NCBI RefSeq assembly: GCF_019924635.1
Contig: NZ_CP065037.1
Coordinates: 1,054,001 to 1,118,000 of the forward strand
Direction of reading: 5' to 3'
Source of the DNA: Leifsonia sp. ZF2019
GTDB lineage: Bacteria > Actinomycetota > Actinomycetes > Actinomycetales > Microbacteriaceae
DNA length: 64,000 bases
Numbering within the stretch: position 1 is the stretch's first letter; each line of letters begins with the position of its first letter. Under the pieces are notes generated by a model. That model was not told the DNA's origin. It searched no databases and saw only the letters and a list, made by a program, of their open reading frames with translations. Both the position numbers and the translations under genes were made by a program. Positions 8,487-17,962 of the stretch are shown piece after piece.

Positions 8487-9665
8487 TGAAGAAGCCCTCG
8501 GCCATCGGCCGGGGGTTTTCTCGTTGTTGCGCCAGTAGCTGCGGGTGGGGTCGATGGTGTGGGTGGAGAGGATTTCGCCGGTGTTCAGGGCGATGACGGT
8601 GACGGTGGTGTCGTCGGCGAGGGCGAGGATGCGGGTTCCGCGGTGGTGGTAGCCGATGCCGAGGTGGTGCATTCGGCCGGCGCGGCGGAGGCTGACTTTG
8701 CCGCCTGTTCCGACGAGGTCGTAGCGGATGCGGTAGTGGCCGGGGGTGCGGGCCTGGGCGGGGAGCGCTTTCGGGGTGGCGCGGAATGCTTGCCCGGGTG
8801 TCTGCCGGTTCAGGGCGCGGTGGGGGCGGTGCTCGTTGTAGTGCTCCCGGAACGCGTCGAGCTGAGTCTGGAGCTCGGTCAGGGTGTCGGCGGCGGGCCG
8901 TGCGGTGAGCCAGCGTTTGAGGGTTTGGTGGAAGCGTTCGATCTTGCCTTGAGTTTGCGGGTGGCTGGGTGAGCCGTTCTTCTGGGTGACGCCGAGCAGG
9001 GGGAGCAGGTATTCGAAGGCGTTGCGGCCGCCGCCGAACCGGGCGGTGTAGACCCTGCCGTTATCGGTCAGGGTGGAGGCAGGGATGCCGTGCCGTTCGG
9101 TCGCGGTCAGGAAGCTGGTGACCACGTCGTCGCCGGTGACCGGGCGGTGTGCGGTGCAGGAGAGCAGGTAGCGGGAGTGGTCGTCCAGCCAGTTCAGGAT
9201 CTCGATATCGGTGCCATCGGCCAGGCGCCAGTGGGTGAAGTCGGACTGCCAGGTCTCGTTCGGTTGCGCGGCCTGAAACCGGAGGTAGGAGGAGCGGGGC
9301 CGTTTCCGGGGTTCCGGGGTGATGAGCCCGGCGGTGTGGAGGGTCCGGCGGATCGTCGAGGTCGACGGAGCCTGCAGGTTCTCCTGTTCGAGGTGCCAGG
9401 CGATGGTGACCGGGCCGGCATCCAACCCGTTCCCGATCAGCTCAGCTCGCAATTGCAGGATCCGTTCCCGGACTTCGTCCGCGGTTCGCTGCGGGCTGGT
9501 GTGCGGGGCTCGGGAGCGCGGTTCGACCGCGTCCAGGCCGCCGTCTCGGTAGCGTGCGAGCAGCCGATGCAGGTGCCGGCGGGAGAACCCGTACTCGGCA
9601 GCTGCCGCCGTCACGGTGAGCTGTTTGGACACGATCTTCATCACGGCGACCCGAGCCTTCGACAT
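8475..9665 (-). CDS. IS481-family transposase
   Basis: A 396-residue DDE transposase. The N-terminal helix-turn-helix (TVTAAAAEYGFSRRHLHRLLARY, about residues 17-39) is followed by a second HTH region and an rve-type catalytic core. The catalytic triad is visible as the first Asp in WQSDFTHW, the second in LTDNGR and the Glu in QGKIERFHQTLK; HYNEHRPHRALNRQTP is also typical. Length and motif spacing are normal and there is no frameshift, so it is probably functional. It cuts and inserts the element through the terminal repeats. Confidence 0.95.
   Translation of the reverse strand: MSKARVAVMKIVSKQLTVTAAAAEYGFSRRHLHRLLARYRDGGLDAVEPRSRAPHTSPQRTADEVRERILQLRAELIGNGLDAGPVTIAWHLEQENLQAPSTSTIRRTLHTAGLITPEPRKRPRSSYLRFQAAQPNETWQSDFTHWRLADGTDIEILNWLDDHSRYLLSCTAHRPVTGDDVVTSFLTATERHGIPASTLTDNGRVYTARFGGGRNAFEYLLPLLGVTQKNGSPSHPQTQGKIERFHQTLKRWLTARPAADTLTELQTQLDAFREHYNEHRPHRALNRQTPGQAFRATPKALPAQARTPGHYRIRYDLVGTGGKVSLRRAGRMHHLGIGYHHRGTRILALADDTTVTVIALNTGEILSTHTIDPTRSYWRNNEKTPGRWPRASSRET
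8495..8519 (+). terminator. Rho-independent-type terminator inside the IS left end
   Basis: Plus-strand hairpin CCCTCGGCC-ATC-GGCCGGGGG (9-bp stem with one G-T wobble, 3-nt loop) followed by TTTT. It lies about 60 bases after tRNA-Thr, within the 3' end of the antisense transposase gene, and could stop tRNA transcripts now cut off from their original terminator. Confidence 0.55.
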
Positions 9666-9737
9666 GCCACCGACTGTGACGCATGTCCCGACTCACCAGG
9701 GACCTATCAACTGAGACCTATGTCGTGAACCCAGACA

Positions 9738-9752
9738 CCTTGGGCGGCTCCG
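9738..9752. repeat. Target-site duplication, right copy
   Basis: Exact repeat of the 15 bases at 8421-8435 (CCTTGGGCGGCTCCG). It is only the 3' part of the tRNA and cannot fold as one. Joining it to the left flank reconstructs the uninterrupted site, in which the terminator hairpin began about 20 bases after the tRNA. Confidence 0.85.
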
Positions 9753-9754
9753 AC

Positions 9755-9797
9755 GAACACGAAAGGCCCGCGGATGATCCGCGGGCCTTTCGTGTTC
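9755..9797. terminator. Strong bidirectional hairpin terminator
   Basis: A perfect 20-bp stem with a 3-nt loop (TGA). The arms are 9755-9774 and 9778-9797, containing AAAGGCCCGCGGA and its complement, with CGGGCCTTTCGTGTTC on the descending side. It lies between the tRNA/IS on the plus strand and the dppF-like gene ending at 9814 on the minus strand. It would have terminated both before the IS inserted. Confidence 0.85.
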
Positions 9798-9813
9798 CCG
9801 GTGCGGTACTCGC

Positions 9814-10852
9814 CTAGCCTGCCAGCACCGCTTCCTCGGCGTGGTGGCATGACACGTCTCGCAGGGGGACGCCGGGGCCGGCCAGTGCGCGCAGCGGCGG
9901 CACGATATCGCGGCACTCGTCGGTCGCCATCCAGCAGCGCGGGTTGAAGCGGCAGCCGGCGGGCGGGTCGACGGGCGAGGGGGGCTCGCCGCCGAGGATG
10001 CGACGCCGGGAGAGGCGGCCGCGGCCCTCGCGGGTGGCGGTGGGGGTCGCCGAGAGCAGCGCCTGCGTGTACGGGTGCGACGGGTGATCGTAGACGGCCT
10101 CGGTGTCGCCGATCTCGGCGATGCGCCCGAGATACATGACGGCGACGCGGTCGGCAATGTGGCGGACGATCGAGAGGTCGTGGGCGATGAAGACGATGGA
10201 GACCCCGAGGCGGCGGCGGATGTCGCCGAGGAGGTTGATGACCTGCGCCTGCACCGAGACGTCGAGTGCGGAGACGGGCTCGTCGCAGACCAGCACGTCG
10301 GGGTCGAGTGCGAGAGCGCGGGCGATTCCGATGCGCTGACGCTGGCCGCCCGAGAACTGGTGGGCGAACCGGCCGAGCATGTCCTCGCCGAGACCGACGA
10401 GCTCCAGCAGCTCGACCGCACGGGCGCGGCGGGCTGCCCGGCCCATGGCGTGGGCAGCGGCGATGGGCTCGGTGACGATGTCGAGCACGGTCATGCGCGG
10501 GTCGAGGGAGGCGTACGGGTCCTGGAAGATCATCTGGACGCCCTGCCGCAGGTGCTTGCGGTCGCTCAGCCGGCCGCGGCCGACGTCGCGCCCGCGGTAG
10601 GCCAGCGTGCCCTCGTCCGGGCGCTCGAGGCCCACCAGCATCCGGGCGAGCGTGGACTTGCCGCAGCCGGACTCGCCGACGATGCCGAGCACCTCGCCGG
10701 CGTGGAGCTCGAGGCTCACGCCGTCCACGGCCGAGACGGTCGCGGGACGCAGCCGGGACCCCGTGGCGAAGCGGCGGGCCAGGCCGGAGGCGGCGAGCAC
10801 GACCTCGCGGGCGCCCTCGCCGGGCCGGGGGAGGACGGCGGCGGTGCGGGGG

Positions 10853-10866
<14 letters not shown>
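9814..10866 (-). CDS. Peptide ABC transporter ATP-binding protein (DppF/OppF-like)
   Basis: A 350-residue ATPase of the oligopeptide/dipeptide type. Walker A GESGCGKST, signature FSGGQRQRIGIARAL, Walker B VLVCDEPVSALD and the H-loop (VFIAHDLSIVRH) are all present. The C-terminal oligopeptide-ABC extension has CRFNPRCW and more cysteines, as in OppD/F. The GTG start has GAGGAG upstream and overlaps the preceding ATPase gene by 14 bases. With its neighbour it would power the permeases encoded on the other strand at 14.9-16.7 kb. Confidence 0.93.
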
Positions 10867-11857
<991 letters not shown>

Positions 11858-11890
11858 GCAGACATCCTCGCATGTGAGTGATTTCCGGAA

Positions 11891-11908
11891 TGTTTCAATC
11901 AAGAAACA
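11891..11908. promoter_or_regulatory. Inverted repeat in divergent peptide-operon promoter region
   Basis: TGTTTC-AATCAA-GAAACA, a perfect 6+6+6 palindrome in the AT-rich space (about 11860-12000) between the divergent transporter ATPase and dipeptidase genes. It is placed to control both directions. The tandem Lrp/AsnC regulator at 18871 is the natural candidate to bind it, by context only. A TTGACA at 11934-11939 lacks a convincing -10 at 16-19 bp. Confidence 0.45.
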
Positions 11909-12024
11909 AATTTGCCGAATTTTCAAACTCATGTTGACACAGATGCCGGATATCCGCGAGATTGTCTTCCACTGCGCCAGGTGCGCACTTCGACCACCAC
12001 CTCACCAGGAACGAAGGAGAAAGC

Positions 12025-13233
12025 GTGCTCGACCCCTCCCCGCGCTACACCGGCTACACCGCCTACGACTACCTCGAGGCGGGCAAGGACTACCGGGAGT
12101 TCCGCTACGCCAAGCAGCTCGGCCGTGTGCCCGCCTACGCCGGTCTCGGCCTCAGCGACGCTCAGGCCGAGCGCACGACCCGCCTGCTCGCCGAGTCGAC
12201 GGTGATCTCGCTGCACGACCACGTGCAGGTCTTCCCCGAAGACATGACCCAGCTCCGCGACCACATCCGCCAGGGCCGCGAACCAACCGGCTACGAGGGG
12301 CTCAGCCGCTCGGGTATCACGGCCGTCTTCGACAACGGGATGGACGGCACCTGCTGCATCTCGAGCGACGCGGGCTGGAAGTACCAGGACGTGCTCTTCG
12401 ACCTCGGCGTGCGGATGGCAGACCTCGCCCACCAGGACTTCGTCATCAAGGGGGAGACGATCAAGGACATCGAGTACGCCGCGGAGACGGGCCGCATCGC
12501 GCACGTCTTCGCCCTCGAGGCCTCCACGATGATCGAGAACGAGGTCGACCGGCTCGACGTGCTCTACGGCTTCGGCGTGCGCCAGATGGGCATCGCCTAC
12601 TCCGAGGCGAACACCCTCGGCTCCGGGCTCAAGGAGCGCGGCGACGGCGGGCTGACCTATTTCGGGGAGCGCGCGGTCGAGCGGATGAACAAGCTCGGCA
12701 TCGCCATCGACGTCTCGCACTCGGGAGACCGCACCGCGGTCGACGCGATCAAGGCGTCCACCAAGCCGACGTTCATCACCCACGCCGGTGCCCGCGGTCT
12801 GTGGCCGACGAACCGCATGAAGACCGACGAGACGATCATCGAGTGCGCGAAGCGTGGCGGTGTGATCGGCATCGAGGCGGCGCCCCACACGACGCTGTCG
12901 CCGGCGCACCCGCGCCACTCGCTGGAGTCGGTGATGGACCACTTCCAGTACTGCGTCGACCTGGTCGGCCTCGAGCACGTCAGCTTCGGTCCCGACACGC
13001 TCTTCGGCGACCACGTCGGCCTGCACGACGCCTTCTCGTCGAACCTGTCCCTCGGGCAGGCCCACGGGACTGTCGACTACGAGAAGGTCGAGTACGTCGA
13101 CGGCCTCGAGAACCCGGCCGAGGAGTTCTACAACATCATCGGCTGGCTGGTGAAGCACGACTACTCCGACGACGAGATCCGCGCCGTCGTGGGTGGCAAC
13201 ACTCTGCGGGTCCTGAAGGAGGTGTGGGTCTGA
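12025..13233 (+). CDS. Membrane dipeptidase-like M19 family hydrolase
   Basis: A 402-residue metallo-dipeptidase of the renal dipeptidase family, expected to cleave dipeptides with a binuclear zinc site. Family landmarks are FALEAS (Glu165), AIDVSHSG (His232) and FITHAGARGL (His253), plus GGLTYFGERAVERMNKLG. The first ligand pair reads HDH (64-66) where the family usually has HxD, so the second ligand is His rather than Asp. No signal peptide is visible, so it is probably cytoplasmic and acts after uptake. GTG at 12025 follows AAGGAGA. It is first of a plus-strand operon and overlaps the binding-protein gene (TGATG). Confidence 0.87.
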   Translation: MLDPSPRYTGYTAYDYLEAGKDYREFRYAKQLGRVPAYAGLGLSDAQAERTTRLLAESTVISLHDHVQVFPEDMTQLRDHIRQGREPTGYEGLSRSGITAVFDNGMDGTCCISSDAGWKYQDVLFDLGVRMADLAHQDFVIKGETIKDIEYAAETGRIAHVFALEASTMIENEVDRLDVLYGFGVRQMGIAYSEANTLGSGLKERGDGGLTYFGERAVERMNKLGIAIDVSHSGDRTAVDAIKASTKPTFITHAGARGLWPTNRMKTDETIIECAKRGGVIGIEAAPHTTLSPAHPRHSLESVMDHFQYCVDLVGLEHVSFGPDTLFGDHVGLHDAFSSNLSLGQAHGTVDYEKVEYVDGLENPAEEFYNIIGWLVKHDYSDDEIRAVVGGNTLRVLKEVWV

Positions 13234-14849
13234 TGCGCCCACGGAAGATCGCACTCACCGCGGCCGTGCTGGCCGCGTCGGCGCTGGCGCTCTGCGCCTG
13301 CGCCCCCAGCGCGCCGCCGGCCGCCACCTCGGCGACCGCCGGTTCGCAGACGCTGACGGTGGCCACGACCACCGACGTCGTGAACTACAACCCGCTGGTC
13401 GGCAACAGCCGCAGCGACTACTGGATCACGAACCTCATGTACCCGCACCTGCTGAGCATCGCGAACGACGGCTCGAAGGAGCCGCAGGTCGCGACCAAGT
13501 GGGGCTACGTGGACGACACCACCGGCTTCTACGAGATCCGCGACGACCTGAAGTGGAGCGACGGCGAGCCGCTGACGGCCGAGGACGTCGCCTGGACCAT
13601 GAACGCGGTCAAGAAGGACAAGCCCTCCGGGACCTTCTACGGTCAGCTCACCAACCTCGACACGGCGAAGGCCGTCTCGAAGACCCGGGTCGAGTTCACC
13701 CTCACCAAGCCGGACTCGTCGATCGTCGACGAGATCGGCTTCTGGGGCAACATCGTCCCGAAGCACGTGTTCGAGAAGGCGGAGTCGGTCGCGTCGTTCC
13801 CGAACGACGGAAGCGACGGCGGCTGGGTCAGCGCCGGCCCGTACAAGCTCACCAAAGTGCAGGTCGGCCAGAGCTACACGCTCGAGCGCGTCGACGACTA
13901 CCCGTTGGTCGAAGGCGGAACCCCGCTCTCCGCGTCGGTGGTCTACCGCGTGTTCCCGGACATCAACACCGAGATCCTGGCGCTGCAGAGCGGTGAGGTC
14001 GACGTGATCGCCAACGCCCTCCCGCCGGCGCAGGTCGCGAAGCTCAAGTCCACCAGCGGCATCGCCGTGGAGGAGGCCGTCGGGCTCGGCTACGCGCACA
14101 TGACCTACAACATGAACAACGCGGACCTGGCCAAGGTCGAGGTGCGGCAGGCGCTCGCGCACGCCGTCGACTACGACGCCATCCGCAAGGTCGTGCTGCA
14201 GGGGCAGGCCGTCTCCACCGGCTCCAGCCCGCTGATGCCGGTGCTGAAGGACTACTACGACAAGTCGATCAAGGAGTACGCCTTCGACACCGACGAGTCG
14301 CGGAAGCTGCTGGAGAAGGCGGGCTACACCGCCGGCTCCGACGGGATGTTCCCGCTGAAGTTCCGCCTCATCTACTCGCTGCAGGACAGCGTCACCAGCC
14401 AGTGGGCGACCCTGGTGAAGGACAGCGCGGCGAAGGCGGGCATCGCGATCGAGCTGCAGGGCACGGAGCGCAACACGTACCTCGCGATGACCAACAAGGG
14501 CGACTTCGACATCTACGCCGGCAACTTCGCCATCATGGACGACCCGGTGACGAACATGACGCTCGCCTACCTGCCGGGCGGCGCCATCAACTACACCTAC
14601 GTCGACGACGCGAAGCTCAACGACCTGATCGCCCAGGGCACCGCGACGACCGACAAGGACGAGAAGGTGAAGCTGATGCGGGAGGCCGCGAAGATCGTGC
14701 GGGACAACGTGTACGACAACATCATGTACACGCAGAACCTGTACTTCGCGCACTCCTCGAAGTGGACCGGCTTCGTCTCGAAGCCGAGCGAGTTGCTCTC
14801 CATCGTCAACCCGGTGTCGCTGGCCAGCGCGCACCCGACCGGCAAGTAA
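13233..14849 (+). CDS. Peptide ABC transporter substrate-binding lipoprotein (family 5)
   Basis: A 538-residue extracytoplasmic solute-binding protein. The signal sequence ends in a Cys-containing lipobox-like stretch (LALCACAPS, about residues 19-27), then a mature domain with family 5 features: TDVVNYNPLVGNSRSDYWITN, LKWSDGEPLTAEDVAWT, and VRQALAHAVDYDAI. It would capture peptides outside the cell and deliver them to the permeases encoded directly downstream. The ATG overlaps the dipeptidase stop, coupling uptake and hydrolysis. The exact ligand cannot be read from sequence. Confidence 0.92.
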   Translation: MRPRKIALTAAVLAASALALCACAPSAPPAATSATAGSQTLTVATTTDVVNYNPLVGNSRSDYWITNLMYPHLLSIANDGSKEPQVATKWGYVDDTTGFYEIRDDLKWSDGEPLTAEDVAWTMNAVKKDKPSGTFYGQLTNLDTAKAVSKTRVEFTLTKPDSSIVDEIGFWGNIVPKHVFEKAESVASFPNDGSDGGWVSAGPYKLTKVQVGQSYTLERVDDYPLVEGGTPLSASVVYRVFPDINTEILALQSGEVDVIANALPPAQVAKLKSTSGIAVEEAVGLGYAHMTYNMNNADLAKVEVRQALAHAVDYDAIRKVVLQGQAVSTGSSPLMPVLKDYYDKSIKEYAFDTDESRKLLEKAGYTAGSDGMFPLKFRLIYSLQDSVTSQWATLVKDSAAKAGIAIELQGTERNTYLAMTNKGDFDIYAGNFAIMDDPVTNMTLAYLPGGAINYTYVDDAKLNDLIAQGTATTDKDEKVKLMREAAKIVRDNVYDNIMYTQNLYFAHSSKWTGFVSKPSELLSIVNPVSLASAHPTGK

Positions 14850-14871
14850 CCGAAAGCAGAGGTACGCCCGC

Positions 14872-15834
14872 GTGTCCCGGTTCCTGTTCCTCCTCCCGCG
14901 GCTCGGCCGGGGTCTGCTCACGGTGTGGTTCGCCGTCACCGTGACCTTCCTCCTGCTGCGCCTGCTCCCCGGAGATCCGGCGCTGGCCGTCGCCAGCCCG
15001 AACATGACCGAGGACGCGCGGGCCGCCCTGCTCCAGCAGTACGGCCTCGATCAGCCGCTGATCGTGCAGTACGGGATCTACCTGTGGCAGCTCGTCCAGG
15101 GCAACCTGGGCGTGTCGTTCACGCAGTCGATCCCGGTCCTCGACGTGCTGATGCAGCGCCTCCCGTGGACGCTGCTCCTCACGGGCGCCGCGCTCGTGGC
15201 CACGGTGGTCGTCGGCATCCCGCTCGGGGTGCTGGCGGCCTCCCACCGCGGCCGGTTCCTCGACCGGCTGGTGCAGATCATCGGAGTCACCGGGCAGTCC
15301 ATCTTCGTTCCGAGCATCGGCGTGCTGCTGCTGTTCGTCTTCGGGCTGATGCTCGGCTGGCTGCCCATCGGCGGGGCTTACGACCAGGACGCCTACGGGC
15401 TCGCCTGGTACGGGAGCGTCGCCGCCCACCTCGTCCTCCCCGCGCTCTCGCTGATGCTCGTGCAGCTCGGCAGCTACGTGCTGACGATGCGATCGACTCT
15501 GATCGACGCGCTCGGGGAGGACTACACCACGCTCGCGAAGGCGAACGGCCTGCCCTACCGCCGGGTGCTGTGGAAACACGCGCTGCGCAACGCGCTGCTG
15601 CCGACGACCACGCTCATCGGCCTGCAGCTCGGCTTCCTCGTGGGAGGCGCGGTGCTCACCGAGACCGTGTTCGCGTATCCCGGGATCGGCCGGGGCATCT
15701 ACGAGGCCGTCACCCAGCTCGACTTCCCTGTGCTCCAGGGTGCGTTCCTGATGCTCGCGATCACGGTGGTGGTCGCGAACATGATCACCGACACCGTCTA
15801 CGGTTTCCTCGACCCGAGAGTGAAGAAGGCATGA
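14872..15834 (+). CDS. Peptide ABC transporter permease (DppB-like)
   Basis: A 320-residue inner-membrane permease with about six transmembrane helices. It has the DppB/OppB N-terminal pattern (TFLLLRLLPGDPA) and the EAA-like cytoplasmic loop around DYTTLAKANGLPYRRVLWKHALRNALLP, which contacts the ATPases. GTG start 22 bases after the binding-protein stop. The stop overlaps the next permease gene (ATGA). Confidence 0.94.
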   Translation: MSRFLFLLPRLGRGLLTVWFAVTVTFLLLRLLPGDPALAVASPNMTEDARAALLQQYGLDQPLIVQYGIYLWQLVQGNLGVSFTQSIPVLDVLMQRLPWTLLLTGAALVATVVVGIPLGVLAASHRGRFLDRLVQIIGVTGQSIFVPSIGVLLLFVFGLMLGWLPIGGAYDQDAYGLAWYGSVAAHLVLPALSLMLVQLGSYVLTMRSTLIDALGEDYTTLAKANGLPYRRVLWKHALRNALLPTTTLIGLQLGFLVGGAVLTETVFAYPGIGRGIYEAVTQLDFPVLQGAFLMLAITVVVANMITDTVYGFLDPRVKKA

Positions 15835-16745
15835 CCGACGCGACCACCCAGAACGCGGCGACGGTCACCGAGGAGGCGGTCGGGCTCGAGCCCGTCGCGC
15901 TCGGGAACGGCCGCGCGAGCGCACAGACATGGAAGGCGTTCCGGCGCGAGCCGCTCGGGATGCTGGCGCTCGGCGTGCTCATCCTCCTCTCCGTCGTCGC
16001 GGTCGCGGCGCCGCTCATCGCCCCCTACCCGCCGAGCTACGGCGACCCGGTGCTCGCCCCGCCGAGCCTCGCGCACTGGTTCGGCACCGACAGCCTCGGT
16101 CGCGACGTGTTCGGCGAGGTGGTCTGGGGATCGCAGCAGAGCATCCTGGTGGCCGTCGCCGCCTCCGCCATCGCGATCGTCGTCGGCACCCTGATCGCCG
16201 TGGTCGGCGCCTACTTCCAGCGACTCGACGGTGTCATCAGCGTCATCGTGGACCTCACTCTGTCGCTGCCGGTGCTGCCGCTCATGATCCTCATCGCCGC
16301 GCTGGTCGGGCCGAGCACCGGGACGATCATCCTCGTCGTCGCCGCGTTCTCCTGGCCGGAGGTCACGCGCCTCGTCCGCTCGCAGGCGCTCACGGTGGTG
16401 CGGCTGCCGTACGTGGACGCCGCACGGCTGATGACCACGTCGCCGCTGTGGATCATCGTCCGGCACGTCGTGCCGGCCGTCACCCCGGTCATCGTGGTCT
16501 CCGTCGTGGTGACCGCCTCCCGCGCGGTGCTCTCCGCGGCGGGACTGGCGTTCCTCGGGCTGGGCGACCCGAACGTGTGGTCGTGGGGACGCATCCTGTA
16601 CGAGGCGCAGCAATCGGGCGCCATGTCGAGCGCCTGGTGGCTGACGCTGTTCCCGTCCATCGCGATCCTGCTGCTCGTGCTCTCGGCGACGCTGCTCTCG
16701 ATCGCCTACAACGACGCCCGCAACCCGCGGTCGCGCCGCCGCTGA
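15831..16745 (+). CDS. Peptide ABC transporter permease (DppC-like)
   Basis: A 304-residue permease. The N-terminus is cytoplasmic, then a first helix (GMLALGVLILLSVVAVAAPLIAPY) and the DppC/OppC motif HWFGTDSLGRDVFGEVVWGSQQSI. The EAA loop is near LPYVDAARLMTTSPLWIIVRHVVP and AGLAFLGLGDPNVWSWG is typical near the C-terminus. The ATG overlaps the DppB stop. With DppB it forms the channel served by the ATPases encoded at 9.8-11.9 kb. Confidence 0.94.
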   Translation: MTDATTQNAATVTEEAVGLEPVALGNGRASAQTWKAFRREPLGMLALGVLILLSVVAVAAPLIAPYPPSYGDPVLAPPSLAHWFGTDSLGRDVFGEVVWGSQQSILVAVAASAIAIVVGTLIAVVGAYFQRLDGVISVIVDLTLSLPVLPLMILIAALVGPSTGTIILVVAAFSWPEVTRLVRSQALTVVRLPYVDAARLMTTSPLWIIVRHVVPAVTPVIVVSVVVTASRAVLSAAGLAFLGLGDPNVWSWGRILYEAQQSGAMSSAWWLTLFPSIAILLLVLSATLLSIAYNDARNPRSRRR

Positions 16746-16775
16746 CCCACCCGCCCGTATCGACGAAGGAGGACC

Positions 16776-17948
16776 GTGTTCACCACCCGCCTGAGCGCCG
16801 ACGCTCTCGACCGGCTGCAGGACCGCGTGCGCGAGCGCATGCGTTCGGAGAGCCTCGACGCCCTGCTGACAGACTCGCCCGAGGACGTCGCGTACCTGAC
16901 CGGGTTCTTCCACCACCCGTGCGAGCGACCGGTCGCCGTCTGGCTGGGCGCCGACGGCGACGCCGTGCTGCTCGTGCCGGAGCTCGAACGCGAGAACGCC
17001 GAGCGGCAGCACGCTCGTGCCGAGATCGTCTCCTACGCCGAGTTCCCGGGCGTCGTGCCGCCGTTCCGTGCGCTGGCCGCCCGGGTGGGGCGTGCCGGCC
17101 GCGTGGGCTTTTCGACCGGCATGACCTGGGAGCGGCAGCACGCCGCCTTCACCGAGCTCGCCGTCGTCGAAGCCGTCCCCACCCCGATCGTGACCGTCGC
17201 CCGCTTCGTCAAGCTTCCCGAGGAGGTCGCGCTGCACGCGGAGGCGGCGCGGATCACCGACCTCATGCTGGAGGCGGGCGTCGCCCTGGTGCGCGAGAGC
17301 ATCACGGCGGGCGCGACCCTGCCGACGGAGGCCGAGCTGGCCTCGCACGTCGGCGGGGTCGGCGTCGCCACGATGTACGCGGAGCACGACGACGTGATCG
17401 TCGTCTCGCCGCTGGCCGGCGGGCTCGTCTACTCCGGAGCGAACTCCGCGTACCCGCACGGTCTCCCCTCCGGGTACCGCCTCCGGCCCGGCGACACTTT
17501 CATGCTCTCGCTCGGCTGCGCCGTCGGCGGGCGGTTCGTGGAGGGCGAGCGCACCTTCGTGCTGGGCGAACCCAGTGCGGAGCAGCGCCGCTACCACGAC
17601 GCGGTGCGGCTGGCGCAGGAGATCGGCGGCCGGGCGATCCGGCCGGGACGCGAATGCCGCAACGCCAACCGCAACTGCCTCGACGTGATCCGCGACGCCG
17701 GTCTCGGCGAGTATCTCCGCCACCGGCAGGGCCACGGGATCGGCCTCGGCATGCACGAGCCGCCGTGGCTCGAAGACGGCGACGGGACCCCGCTCGAGGC
17801 GGGCATGATCGTCTCGAACGAGCCGGGCATCTACATCCCGGGGCACGCCGGTTACCGGATCTCGGACAGCATGCTGGTGACGCCGGACGGCTCCCGCCCG
17901 CTGACCGCCTTCCCCCGCGACCTCGACTCCTGCACCATCGCCCTCTGA
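16776..17948 (+). CDS. M24 (pita-bread fold) peptidase-like protein, creatinase-type, metal site absent
   Basis: A 390-residue protein with a creatinase N-terminal domain (residues about 1-145) and a pita-bread domain. His228 (YPHG), His320 (GHGIGLGMHEPP) and Glu349 (NEPGIY) are kept. The residues that bind the two metals in Xaa-Pro aminopeptidases are not: the expected Asp pair reads Ser245 (LSLG) and Glu256 (VEGERTF), and the last Glu reads Ser363 (RISD). This resembles creatinase, a metal-free amidinohydrolase of the same fold. In a peptide operon it may hydrolyse a C-N bond of an imported compound rather than act as a standard prolidase. GTG start with GAAGGAGG upstream. Confidence 0.8.
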   Translation: MFTTRLSADALDRLQDRVRERMRSESLDALLTDSPEDVAYLTGFFHHPCERPVAVWLGADGDAVLLVPELERENAERQHARAEIVSYAEFPGVVPPFRALAARVGRAGRVGFSTGMTWERQHAAFTELAVVEAVPTPIVTVARFVKLPEEVALHAEAARITDLMLEAGVALVRESITAGATLPTEAELASHVGGVGVATMYAEHDDVIVVSPLAGGLVYSGANSAYPHGLPSGYRLRPGDTFMLSLGCAVGGRFVEGERTFVLGEPSAEQRRYHDAVRLAQEIGGRAIRPGRECRNANRNCLDVIRDAGLGEYLRHRQGHGIGLGMHEPPWLEDGDGTPLEAGMIVSNEPGIYIPGHAGYRISDSMLVTPDGSRPLTAFPRDLDSCTIAL

Positions 17949-17962
17949 AGAAAGGACCAACC

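Larger units (their letters stand above)
8436..9737 (-). mobile_element. IS481-family insertion sequence, about 1302 bp
   Basis: A complete element with imperfect 31-bp terminal inverted repeats (8436-8466 and 9707-9737), both starting TGTCT and sharing the 13-base core GACATAGGTCTCA. It is flanked by 15-bp direct repeats and holds one transposase gene on the minus strand. The reading frame is intact and the ends are well matched, so the copy looks recent and possibly active. It sits exactly at the 3' end of tRNA-Thr and separates that gene from the strong hairpin terminator at 9755-9797. Confidence 0.92.

Noticed and set aside
8421..9752. tRNA 3'-end direct repeats as attL/attR of an integrative element
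   Set aside because: The interior holds only a DDE transposase bounded by matching terminal inverted repeats; no integrase or phage gene is present. A transposition duplication explains it.
11934..11962. TTGACA as -35 of the dipeptidase operon
   Set aside because: No TANNNT hexamer at 16-19 bp; the candidates there (CGAGAT, GAGATT) are poor.
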